A stretch of DNA of 8,418 bases from Bacteroidota bacterium. GTDB taxonomy: Bacteria > Bacteroidota > Bacteroidia > Bacteroidales > Prolixibacteraceae. How positions within the stretch are numbered: the stretch's first letter is position 1; each line of letters begins with the position of its first letter. The position numbers were made by a program, and so were the translations under genes. The stretch covers positions 1 through 8,418 of the forward strand of contig JAUYEQ010000084.1 of NCBI GenBank assembly GCA_030691295.1, in the 5' to 3' direction. Shown piece by piece: positions 1 through 4,931 of this stretch. The notes under the pieces are model-generated. The model saw nothing but the letters and a program-made list of their open reading frames with translations. It was not told where the DNA came from and ran no database searches.

Positions 1-2
1 AT

Positions 3-209
3 CGGTTTTTCTTCTACGTAAACGACCATCATCCCCCGCATATTCATATTGAAAAAGAAAGAAGTACGGCAAAATTCTTTTTGCAAAACGCAGAACTGGT
101 AAAATCAAAAAGATTTAATGCTAGTGAACTCAGTGAGATCAGAAATATAATTATAGAAAATATTGAACTTTTTAAAACAAAATGGAATGAGCATTTTACA
201 AATTACTAA
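3..209 (+). CDS. DUF4160 family protein, C-terminal part (5' end outside window)
   Basis: An open frame enters from the left edge and ends at TAA 207-209, giving 68 residues. It contains NDHHPPHIHIEKE near its start, the proline/histidine-rich signature of DUF4160, followed by a helical tail (ELSEIRNIIIENIELFKTKW) that ends WNEHFTNY. DUF4160 proteins are about 80-90 residues, so only some 15-20 residues should be missing. The function is not established. Family members usually lie directly next to a DUF2442 gene, as here, and the pair has been suspected to be a toxin-antitoxin-like unit; that role is inference. Its last 23 bases overlap the start of the next gene if that gene begins at ATG 187, which implies translational coupling. 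Family assignment is by motif recognition only. Confidence 0.8.
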   Translation, partial: RFFFYVNDHHPPHIHIEKERSTAKFFLQNAELVKSKRFNASELSEIRNIIIENIELFKTKWNEHFTNY

Positions 210-420
210 GTCAACCAATGCAGCAAATATTTGGTTCGACGATATAAAAATGTACCTTCTTTTTGATGATGGACGGGAACTTACTGTTCCAATAAACTGG
301 TTTCCTTCACTACGTGATGCAACCCCTGAACAAAGAAACAACTGGAGGTTTATTGGCGATGGTGAGGGAATTCATTGGGAAGATCTGGATGAAGATATTT
401 TAGTGGAAGGACTTTTGTAA
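187..420 (+). CDS. DUF2442 family protein
   Basis: This 77-residue protein starts MSILQITKST from ATG 187. An upstream TTG at 163 would add eight residues, but ATG 187 fits the usual beginning of the family better and overlaps the end of the DUF4160 gene by 23 bases. The body shows the DUF2442 pattern: W-F-D-D then an LFDDGRELTVPINWFPSL segment (reading of a 'dGr' strand followed by P-x-x-W-F-P-x-L), an RNNWRFIGDGEGIHW stretch, and the acidic end DLDEDILVEGLL. The family is a small alpha/beta domain of unknown biochemical role; some members are fused to DNA-binding domains. With the upstream DUF4160 gene it forms the commonly seen gene pair, which may act as a toxin-antitoxin-like module (inference). 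Confidence 0.82.
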   Translation: MSILQITKSTNAANIWFDDIKMYLLFDDGRELTVPINWFPSLRDATPEQRNNWRFIGDGEGIHWEDLDEDILVEGLL

Positions 421-597
421 CGAAAACCACATCGTTCTGAAAATCACATATAAGCGATATTAAGAAGTGTACAATAAAATGCCATACCCATTATGGATTT
501 TGCTGGCGAAAAACGGTTCAAAGATTCCGCAATTGTTTTTCAGGAAAAGATAAACACGCCTGGCCCACCTTTGAAAAGGATAATAATTTAATCTGAA
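421..597. other. Non-coding stretch, possible gene debris
   Basis: No gene could be supported between DUF2442 and the repeat at 598. Short open frames exist (24 codons from ATG 480; 32 codons from ATG 494, ending TAA 590-592), but neither resembles a family I recognise and neither has a convincing ribosome binding site. With the adjoining repeat and promoter, the gene-free interval runs from 421 to 757. Confidence 0.4.
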
Positions 598-703
598 TTA
601 GTAAGGTTTCACTTGAAGTGAAGTCCTTAGTTGCCAATTAACCAAATGCTTTTCCCGTCACATCAAAGTGAGAGCGCGACTTTAAGTCTCACCCCCACTG
701 AAT
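598..703. repeat. Dispersed two-hairpin repeat, copy 1
   Basis: This block contains hairpin 1 (TTCACT-TGA-AGTGAA, extended outward by GTAAGG...CCTTAG), then the spacer TTGCCAATTAACCAAATGC, then hairpin 2 (GCGCGACTTTAAGTCTCACC, a weakened form of GCGACT-nnn-AGTCGC), ending CCCCCACTGAATTGG. The same order of parts recurs at 3387-3482, and hairpin 2 alone recurs at 1472-1506. In this copy hairpin 2 has lost one arm match (AGTCTC for AGTCGC). It ends just before the hicB promoter. Confidence 0.75.
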
Positions 704-713
704 TGGAAATCAT

Positions 714-744
714 TTTGAGCAAGTAAATTCTTTTAATACCTTTG
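714..744 (+). promoter_or_regulatory. Bacteroidetes-type promoter for hicBA
   Basis: TTTG at 714-717 and TACCTTTG at 737-744 are separated by exactly 19 bases, matching the Bacteroidetes sigma-ABfr consensus TTTG-N19-21-TAnnTTTG. Transcription would begin around 748-752, only 6-10 bases before the hicB ATG at 758, so the mRNA would be almost leaderless. No start site was measured. Confidence 0.6.
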
Positions 745-757
745 AAAAAGAGAAAAA

Positions 758-982
758 ATGGAAAAGATTATTAGCTTACATATTGAGAAACTTCCGGAAG
801 GATATTATTTGGCTACTTCTGATGATGTTCAGGGCTTGGTTGCCCAAGGCAGGACAATTGCCGAAACCATTGAAATAGCCAGAGATATTGCAAAAAAACT
901 GATTGAAGCCAGTGAAGGACAAATAGCTATGTTGCCCGGGTTATCAGATAACTTTGATTATCCAATTTTAATAGGAGTTTAA
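758..982 (+). CDS. hicB: HicB-like antitoxin
   Basis: This 74-residue protein is the HicB-type (partial RNase H-like fold) antitoxin of a type II HicBA module; it should bind and block the HicA RNase encoded next. Diagnostic sequence is EKLPEGYYLATSDDVQGLVA followed by QGRTIAETIEIARDIAKKLIEA, the strand-strand-helix of the HicB_lk family. It is short and stops after the core fold, so no separate C-terminal helix-turn-helix or ribbon-helix-helix DNA-binding domain is visible; autoregulation, if any, would need another mechanism. The start ATG 758 lies just after a good promoter with almost no leader. It ends two bases before hicA. The antitoxin-first order is the reverse of E. coli hicAB but is common elsewhere. 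Confidence 0.88.
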   Translation: MEKIISLHIEKLPEGYYLATSDDVQGLVAQGRTIAETIEIARDIAKKLIEASEGQIAMLPGLSDNFDYPILIGV

Positions 983-984
983 AA

Positions 985-1212
985 ATGGGTCGGCTATCAG
1001 GTTTTAGGTATCGCGATATCATTAAAAAACTTAAAAGAGGTGGGTTTGAATTTTACCGACAAGCTGCCTGCAGCCATGAAATTTGGTACAATCCATTAAC
1101 GAACAAATATACCACCATTCCAAATCATTCAGGCGATATGCCTGAAGGTCCACTAAAGGCTATTTTAACCCAAGCGAATATTTCAATTTCTGATTTTCTG
1201 GAAAAATTGTAA
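985..1212 (+). CDS. hicA: HicA-type mRNA interferase toxin
   Basis: This 75-residue protein has the double-stranded-RNA-binding-like HicA fold: RYRDIIKKLKRGGFEFYRQ (helix 1 and strand 1), then SHEIWY with the expected catalytic histidine at residue 31, then TIPNHSGDMPEGPLKAILTQ and a final ISISDFLEKL helix. HicA toxins cleave mRNA on the ribosome and are neutralised by HicB. The residue before S30-H31 is cysteine rather than the usual glycine of GSH, a mild deviation. An AGGAG at 973-977, inside the end of hicB, is spaced eight bases from ATG 985 and probably serves as its ribosome binding site. All key parts are present, so the module looks intact. Confidence in the family is high; activity is inferred. 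Confidence 0.9.
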   Translation: MGRLSGFRYRDIIKKLKRGGFEFYRQAACSHEIWYNPLTNKYTTIPNHSGDMPEGPLKAILTQANISISDFLEKL

Positions 1213-1456
1213 TTCCAACCTTTTCTGTTTTCCATTTCTGGTTCCTTTGGTATTCGTTGTAAAAATCGGCATGAGTAAACTGGTAAGGCATCAGCAAAAC
1301 ATCCATCTCATCCTTTAACAAGGCATCAATCGTATTAAAAGTATCGTTTATATTTCCGGTCGATACTTTGGATGTACCAGTTGCTACCCGCTTTTGAGGA
1401 ATAGAGGCTTTAAAATTGGTTAATACAATGCTCATGGCTTCGTATTCTGCACGTGT
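1213..1456 (-). pseudogene. Probable gene remnant, unrecognised
   Basis: On the minus strand a frame stays open for 81 codons between a stop at 1457-1459 and the hicA stop, then runs on inside hicA to 1160 as antisense. The part outside hicA reads TRAEYEAMSIVLTNFK, continues through a G-T-S-K-V-S-T-G-N-I-N stretch and then KDEMDVLLMPYQFTHADFYN. Its composition (acidic/basic balance, aromatic clusters, few rare residues) looks protein-like rather than random. ATG 1433-1435 is an internal start candidate. I do not recognise the family. The dispersed hairpin repeat begins 16 bases beyond its 5' end, suggesting that an older gene was cut on one side by the repeat and on the other by the arrival of hicBA. 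It could also be a chance open frame. Confidence 0.35.
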
Positions 1457-1471
1457 TTAATGTCGCTGCAA

Positions 1472-1506
1472 GTGGGAGCGCGACTTTGAGTCGCACCCCC
1501 ACTGAA
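1472..1506. repeat. Dispersed two-hairpin repeat, copy 2 (second hairpin only)
   Basis: GTGGGAGCGCGACTTTGAGT leads into TCGCACCCCCACTGAATTG. The stem GCGACT-TTG-AGTCGC is perfect and is extended by an outer GTGGG/CCCAC pair. Only the right half of the element seen at 598-703 and 3387-3482 is present. It lacks a following T-run, so it is not an obvious intrinsic terminator, though it could help stop transcription from either side. Confidence 0.7.
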
Positions 1507-1511
1507 TTGTG

Positions 1512-1701
1512 TAATTCGTGCAATTCGTAATTCCAAAGAATTTTTCAAAAATGCAGAAATTGATATTCAGGAAAAAGATTATAATTAAAGAAACGGTTAA
1601 GAAAAACAGTTGAATTGTATCAAATTCTGCGTCTAAAAAATATCACTACATTTGTTGTAAGTGAACTTCTGTCATAAAAGTAAATTTCAGAATATCCTAT
1701 T
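1512..1701. other. Intergenic leader of the parDE-like pair
   Basis: It starts with degenerate AATTCGTGCAATTCGTAATTC copies that resemble the tail of the repeat at 3487-3511. TACATTTG at 1647-1654 matches the -7 box TAnnTTTG, but no TTTG lies at the expected distance upstream, so the promoter is only a candidate. No gene is visible. Confidence 0.35.
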
Positions 1702-1869
1702 ATGAGAACAAAAGAAACAAAAGAGACTAAAAATCTACAGACTCCCGGAGAACAACTACCAGATAAAGTATTGGCTAAGCTGGTTAAAGATGCGGAAAAG
1801 GGTCCATTTATAACATTTGAAGAGCATCATAAAAAAATGGATAAATGGATACAAGCAAACTCAAAGTAG
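1702..1869 (+). CDS. Small ParD-like antitoxin
   Basis: This 55-residue open frame begins MRTKETKETKNLQTPGEQLP and ends KMDKWIQANSK. Its length, very high charge and position directly before, and overlapping by 25 bases, a ParE/RelE-type toxin gene mark it as the cognate antitoxin. A helical segment, DKVLAKLVKDAEKGPFITFE, followed by a lysine-rich end is what would be expected of the toxin-wrapping part of such antitoxins. I see no clear ribbon-helix-helix signature, so the exact antitoxin family is uncertain. The overlap implies coupled translation. The start is chosen as the first ATG in frame. Confidence 0.75.
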   Translation: MRTKETKETKNLQTPGEQLPDKVLAKLVKDAEKGPFITFEEHHKKMDKWIQANSK

Positions 1870-2180
1870 TTGTATCTGAGCAATACTCTTATGATCTGAA
1901 AAATATTTTTCAATATGGCCTTGAAACCTTTGGGTATGCAGGTGCATATTCATTTTATGATAATATTGAAAGACTTGTAGCCAACCTTGAATCTGAGTAT
2001 TTTATGTATCCGGAATGCAGGTTTCGTACTACAAAAAGCAAAATGTACCGAAATATAATATTGGAATCTTATCTGATCATCTATCGCATTGCTCCTGTTC
2101 GAATAGAAGTTCTCCGGGTATTCCATTCGAGTATTTGTACTACCTCCCGAATCCGATTGGTACGAAAAATTAAAGTTTAG
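1845..2180 (+). CDS. ParE/RelE superfamily toxin
   Basis: This 111-residue protein of the ParE/RelE fold opens with KLKVVVSEQYSYDLKNIFQY (strand 1 and helix 1), then a second helix around AYSFYDNIERLVANLESEY, the motif MYPECRFRTTKSKMYRNIIL, the strand SYLIIYRI and the closing strand RIEVLRVFHSS. The Y-P-E-C-R plus Y-R-N-I-I-L-E-S-Y-L-I-I-Y-R-I pattern is typical of the Bacteroidetes ParE-like group. ParE-type toxins poison DNA gyrase and RelE-type cleave mRNA; the sequence alone does not decide which applies. It overlaps the antitoxin gene by 25 bases and appears intact. The last dozen residues (SRIRLVRKIKV) form a basic tail. Confidence 0.85.
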   Translation: MDTSKLKVVVSEQYSYDLKNIFQYGLETFGYAGAYSFYDNIERLVANLESEYFMYPECRFRTTKSKMYRNIILESYLIIYRIAPVRIEVLRVFHSSICTTSRIRLVRKIKV

Positions 2181-2212
2181 ATTCCGCAATTGCCAACAAT
2201 TCAGGTTATAAA

Positions 2213-2313
2213 GCGCCGCTTACCTTCTCCGAAGGACTCAGTCGAACGCCTGCCTATGGACATACGAGTTTATTGATACAAAAAAGGATGAGGTAGTTTT
2301 TGAGTCGGAATAA
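2213..2313 (+). repeat. Dispersed repeat with conserved short terminal frame, copy A
   Basis: It begins GCGCCGCTTACC, contains CTCCGAAGGA, and ends AAGGATGAGGTAGTTTTTGA then GTCGGAATAA. In the frame closed by TAA 2311-2313 it reads YEFIDTKKDEVVFESE. The copy at 3286-3379 has the same order of parts and ends VIDPEKDELVFESE in the same frame. The two may be the 3' ends of related dead genes, or simply a DNA repeat. The parent protein was not recognised. Confidence 0.55.
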
Positions 2314-2318
2314 ACGAT

Positions 2319-2466
2319 GAACACAGCCTGCCCCGAAAATCGGGGGATAAAAAAAAGGGAACACTGATGACACGGATAGAACGGATAAACACAGATAAAA
2401 TTAAAAAAATCAACGAAAATCTGTTTAATCAGTGTCATCCCCCGATACTCGGGGCAAGTTGTGTTC
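2319..2466. repeat. 148-bp nested palindromic element
   Basis: The outer arms 2319-2348 and 2437-2466 are inverted copies matching at 26 of 30 positions. Each arm contains its own small hairpin: CCCCGA-AAA-TCGGGG at left and CCCCGA-TAC-TCGGGG at right. Further in, ACACTGAT (2361-2368) pairs with ATCAGTGT (2428-2435), and ACAGAT (2391-2396) with ATCTGT (2419-2424), around an A-rich centre. The interior sequence CACGGATAGAACGGAT resembles the ACGGATTAAAACGGAT repeats flanking the GxxExxY genes further right. It has no reading frame of note and looks like a MITE or a long-hairpin intergenic repeat. Confidence 0.8.
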
Positions 2467-2503
2467 AAAAAATCTAAAAAACAGAGCCAATTGTAAAAAA
2501 TGA

Positions 2504-2511
2504 TAACTTTG
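2504..2511 (+). promoter_or_regulatory. Candidate -7 box for the yefM/yoeB-like pair
   Basis: TAACTTTG matches TAnnTTTG and lies 15 bases before the antitoxin ATG at 2527. The -33 region lacks a clear TTTG at 19-21 bases, so support is partial. Confidence 0.35.
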
Positions 2512-2526
2512 TAAAAAGACTATAAT

Positions 2527-2757
2527 ATGACAACAATTCGGATTAACGAGAAGACGAAAATTGGAAAAAATGTTTTATAGATGCTTAAAGCATTGGCGCG
2601 GATTGAAAACGGTAACTCGATTAAGTTTCTTGATGAAACTGAATATCTGCTTTCTTCAAAAGCAAATAAAGAAGCATTGATGCACGGTATTACCCAGGTC
2701 AAAGAAGGCAAAAAGGGAAAAACAATAAAAACATCCGATTTGTGGAAACGACCTTGA
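2527..2757 (+). pseudogene. YefM/Axe-like antitoxin with in-frame amber codon
   Basis: Reading from ATG 2527 gives MTTIRINEKTKIGKNVL, then TAG at 2578-2580, then MLKALARIENGNSIKF and so on to KTIKTSDLWKRP and TGA at 2755-2757. Ignoring the TAG yields a 76-codon frame with the start (TTIRINEKTKxGK) and end (T-I-K-T-x-D-L-W-K) usual for small antitoxins paired with YoeB/Txe toxins in Bacteroidetes. The gene therefore looks disrupted at codon 18. An ATG immediately after the stop (2581) could in principle restart translation and give a 58-residue protein lacking the N-terminal DNA-binding part. The next gene is the matching toxin, also broken. The assignment rests on context and end motifs. Confidence 0.65.
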
Positions 2758-2821
2758 GAAAATGTTTTTTTGTATCGTAAAATGAACCAAGGGAGTTCCA
2801 AGCGGCCATTAAAAACAAATT

Positions 2822-3087
2822 ATGACACATGAAGTAGATTACCTCGATAAAGCATTGGATGATATTGATTTTTGGAAGAAATCGGGGAACAAAACCGTTC
2901 AGACCAAGATAAACAAATTGCTCGAAAGTATTTGCACAACACCATATTCCGGAATAGGTAAACCAGAACCTTTAAAGCATAAACTTAGCGAGTATTGGAG
3001 CCGCCGTATAACCGATGAGCACCGATTAGTATAACTGCTTCCGAAAATCGTATAAAAGTAATTTCTATGTGATATCATTACATCTGA
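2822..3087 (+). pseudogene. yoeB: YoeB-type toxin, frameshifted and truncated
   Basis: The frame from ATG 2822 encodes 70 residues, including TPYSGIGKPEPLKHKLSEYW and SRRITDEHRLV, unmistakably YoeB/Txe (a RelE-fold ribosome-dependent mRNA interferase). E49 and R68 match catalytic E46 and R65 of E. coli YoeB. It then stops at TAA 3032-3034. Restoring one missing base near 3033 lets the sequence continue as YTASENRIKVISM, a TGA stop at 3070-3072, and YHYI, with the histidine exactly where YoeB H83 should be. The C-terminal strand and catalytic HY pair are thus lost through two separate lesions. The toxin is very probably inactive, in keeping with its damaged antitoxin. A sequencing error could explain one lesion but hardly both. 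Confidence 0.85.
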
Positions 3088-3285
3088 TTTCAAAAAATCA
3101 TCAGTTGTAAAAAATTGTAACCTATTCGTTTACCTTATTGAATAGGATATATAGGTGGTTTAAGCTTTGATTTGCTCGCAAAACTAACCGCCAAGAGTTT
3201 TAGGTAAGTGCGTTACGTGTTAAGAAGTTCTGCGCCACCAGTCAATTTGATTCAATCATCGGTCTCTGAGCTTGTCGAAGGGAAA

Positions 3286-3379
3286 GCGCCGTTTACACGT
3301 CCCGAAGGATTTTGGTTCCTAAATGCCTGTCGAAGTTATAGATCCTGAAAAGGATGAGTTAGTTTTTGAGTCGGAGTAA
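3286..3379 (+). repeat. Dispersed repeat with conserved short terminal frame, copy B
   Basis: It is a counterpart of 2213-2313: GCGCCGTTTACACGTCCCGA at the left, AAGGATGAGTTAGTTTTTGA then GTCGGAGTAA at the right. In the frame closed by TAA 3377-3379 it reads MPVEVIDPEKDELVFESE, preceded by a stop at 3320-3322. It is immediately followed by the two-hairpin repeat. Confidence 0.55.
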
Positions 3380-3386
3380 ACTCATT

Positions 3387-3482
3387 TAGTAAGAGTTTCA
3401 CTCGAAGTGAAGCCCTTACTTGCCAAATAACCAAATGCCCCTATAAAAATGGAGCGCGACTTCGAGTCGCCCCCCACTGATT
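3387..3482. repeat. Dispersed two-hairpin repeat, copy 3
   Basis: This is the best preserved copy: AGTAAG-AGTTTCACT-CGA-AGTGAA-GCC-CTTACT forms hairpin 1, the spacer TGCCAAATAACCAAATGCCC follows, and GCGACT-TCG-AGTCGC forms hairpin 2 (3456-3470), ending CCCCCACTGATTGG. The loop bases differ between copies (CGA/TGA; TCG/TTG/TTA) while the stems are mostly kept. Confidence 0.75.
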
Positions 3483-3548
3483 GGCGTAGTTCGTATTAAT
3501 TCGTAAAATTCTATTCATACATTTAACATCTTATAAAAACGATCTTAT

Positions 3549-4706
3549 ATGACTCAAAAAACTGCATTAATTACCGGAGTTACCGGACAAGATGGCGCTT
3601 ACCTCAGTGAATATCTGTTGAAAAAAGGATACATGGTTCACGGAATCAAACGCCGTTCATCCATGTTCAACACTGAAAGGATCGATCATATTTACGAAGA
3701 TCCGCATGTTGAAAACCGTCATTTTAAACTTCATTACGGCGATTTGACCGACAGTATGAACCTGACACGAATCATTCAGGAAACACAACCGGACGAAATA
3801 TACAACCTTGCTGCCATGAGCCACGTCGCAGTTAGTTTCGAAACTCCCGAATATACTGCCAATGCCGACGGACTAGGGACACTGCGATTTCTTGAAGCGG
3901 TGCGCCTGCTCGGACTTATCGAGAAAACCCGAATCTATCAGGCTTCAACTTCCGAATTATACGGAATGGTGCAGGAAGTACCGCAAACAGAAAGAACACC
4001 TTTTTACCCGCGTTCGCCTTATGCGGTTGCCAAAATGTACGCCTACTGGATCACTGTAAACTACCGCGAAGCTTATAAGATGCATGCCAGCAACGGTATT
4101 TTGTTCAATCATGAATCGCCTATCCGCGGTGAAACGTTTGTAACCCGCAAGATTACCCGTGCCATCAGCCGCATTGCTCTTGGAATGCAGGAACAGTTGT
4201 TTTTGGGCAACCTTTCATCGAAACGCGACTGGGGCCATGCCAAAGACTATGTAAAAGCAATGTACCTGATCCTTCAGCAAGATCAACCGGACGATTATGT
4301 GATTGCAACGGGCGTCACCACCACTATCCGCGACTTTATCAAACTGTCGTGTGCCGAAATCGGACTTGAAATGAGCTTTACCGGAGAAGGTGCCGACGAA
4401 AAAGGAACCATCACTGCCATCGACGAAAAACTGTTCATCGAAAAAGTGGGAGAACGATACCTGGGCGGCATTAAATCCCGCATGACCCCTTCAACAATTG
4501 TTGCAGTTGACCCCAAATACTTCCGTCCGACAGAAGTTGATCTGTTAATTGGCGATCCAACCAAATCAAAAACAAAATTGGGCTGGGAACCTCAGTACGA
4601 CCTTCAGGGCTTGGTTACCGACATGATGCAATCAGACATCAAGCTGATGAAAAAAGATGCATGGCTGCGTGAAGGCGGTTACAGAACGCTGAATTACTTC
4701 GAATAA
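3549..4706 (+). CDS. gmd: GDP-mannose 4,6-dehydratase
   Basis: This 385-residue cytoplasmic enzyme converts GDP-D-mannose to GDP-4-dehydro-6-deoxy-D-mannose, the first step of de novo GDP-L-fucose synthesis. It is an extended short-chain dehydrogenase with the NADP-binding glycine motif GVTGQDG at residues 10-16. The catalytic set is visible as STSE (T134, E136 in QASTSELYG) and Y158-xxx-K162 in SPYAVAK. GMD signatures [18 protein letters not shown] and [16 protein letters not shown] are complete, as is the nucleotide-binding end [20 protein letters not shown]. The extra loop with [12 protein letters not shown] is usual in Bacteroidetes Gmd, so the length is normal. No ribosome binding site is obvious before ATG 3549, as often in this phylum. 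The product is passed to Fcl, encoded 225 bases downstream. Confidence 0.97.
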   Translation: MTQKTALITGVTGQDGAYLSEYLLKKGYMVHGIKRRSSMFNTERIDHIYEDPHVENRHFKLHYGDLTDSMNLTRIIQETQPDEIYNLAAMSHVAVSFETPEYTANADGLGTLRFLEAVRLLGLIEKTRIYQASTSELYGMVQEVPQTERTPFYPRSPYAVAKMYAYWITVNYREAYKMHASNGILFNHESPIRGETFVTRKITRAISRIALGMQEQLFLGNLSSKRDWGHAKDYVKAMYLILQQDQPDDYVIATGVTTTIRDFIKLSCAEIGLEMSFTGEGADEKGTITAIDEKLFIEKVGERYLGGIKSRMTPSTIVAVDPKYFRPTEVDLLIGDPTKSKTKLGWEPQYDLQGLVTDMMQSDIKLMKKDAWLREGGYRTLNYFE

Positions 4707-4707
4707 A

Positions 4708-4744
4708 TACGAATTAATTACACAGATTAAAACGGATTTCACGG
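4708..4744 (-). repeat. Left flank repeat of the deleted GxxExxY copy
   Basis: The sequence ACACAGATTAAAACGGATTT then CACGG, directly before the ATG at 4745, is the inverted orientation of the AATCCGTGTAATCCG unit found after the gene. The comparable left flank of the full-length gene is at 6057-6108. Confidence 0.65.
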
Positions 4745-4888
4745 ATGGCTTTGCAATTTGAACAGGAAACCTACAAAATTATAGGGGCTTGCATAAACGT
4801 TCACAAAGCGCTGGGTTGTGGATTTCTTGAATTAAAATCAAGCCTGAAGTGGAAACGATTCATCAACACACCGCCAAAATCCGTGTAA
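4745..4888 (+). pseudogene. Internally deleted GxxExxY (PDDEXK_3) gene
   Basis: From ATG 4745 the frame encodes 47 residues, starting MALQFEQETYKIIGACINVH and ending SSLKWKRFINTPPKSV. The first 29 codons match the start of the full-length gene at 6109 (through GCGFLE) and the last 17 match its end. About 250 bases corresponding to 6196-6445 are absent, with TTAA (4832-4835) at the joint. The missing part holds the D69/E79/K81 nuclease core, so no catalytic activity is possible, yet the reading frame is preserved across the joint. It is either a dead remnant or a non-autonomous derivative. It sits between gmd and fcl with the same style of flanking repeats as the intact gene. Confidence 0.85.
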
Positions 4889-4926
4889 TCAATCCGTGTA
4901 ATCTTTTATAAATCCGCATAATCCTA
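4878..4926 (+). repeat. Right flank repeat of the deleted GxxExxY copy
   Basis: AATCCGTGTAATC is repeated twice in tandem, followed by TTTTATAAATCCGCATAATCC. The first unit supplies the last codons and stop of the remnant frame (K-S-V-stop). The array ends about six bases before the fcl start, so it forms the fcl leader. Confidence 0.75.
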
Positions 4927-4931
4927 TAAAA

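Larger units (their letters stand above)
2181..2526. other. Gene-free interval filled by repeats
   Basis: No intact gene is present between the ParE-like toxin and the broken antitoxin. The interval holds a repeat with a conserved terminal reading frame (2213-2313), a nested palindrome (2319-2466) and a promoter-like TAACTTTG (2504-2511), each listed separately. Confidence 0.6.
3088..3548. other. Gene-free interval before gmd
   Basis: It contains a weak hairpin CCTATTC (3121-3127)/GAATAGG (3140-3146) with a 12-base loop; an unexplained segment 3153-3241 bounded by GGTGG and CCACC; the sequence CTGAGCTTGTCGAAGGG (3266-3282), a short repeat common between genes in many bacteria; copy B of the terminal-frame repeat; and copy 3 of the two-hairpin repeat. 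A TACATTTA at 3518-3525 is a poor -7 candidate for gmd, with no -33 box. No gene is supported. Confidence 0.55.

Noticed and set aside
480..592. Short open frames from ATG 480 and ATG 494
   Set aside because: 24 and 32 codons, no binding site, no recognisable family; kept only as possible debris.
2238..2801. Minus-strand frames opposite the palindrome and the antitoxin
   Set aside because: They are antisense to the palindrome or to the recognisable antitoxin frame, and their composition is not protein-like.
3121..3146. CCTATTC/GAATAGG hairpin as a transcription terminator
   Set aside because: The stem is only seven pairs, AT-rich, with a 12-base loop and no T-run after it.
4295..4564. Minus-strand frame inside gmd
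   Set aside because: Antisense shadow of a strongly conserved gene; no independent support.
4878..4926. Short tandem AATCCGTGTAATC units considered as a CRISPR array
   Set aside because: Units are too short and adjacent, with no regular unique spacers and no cas genes.
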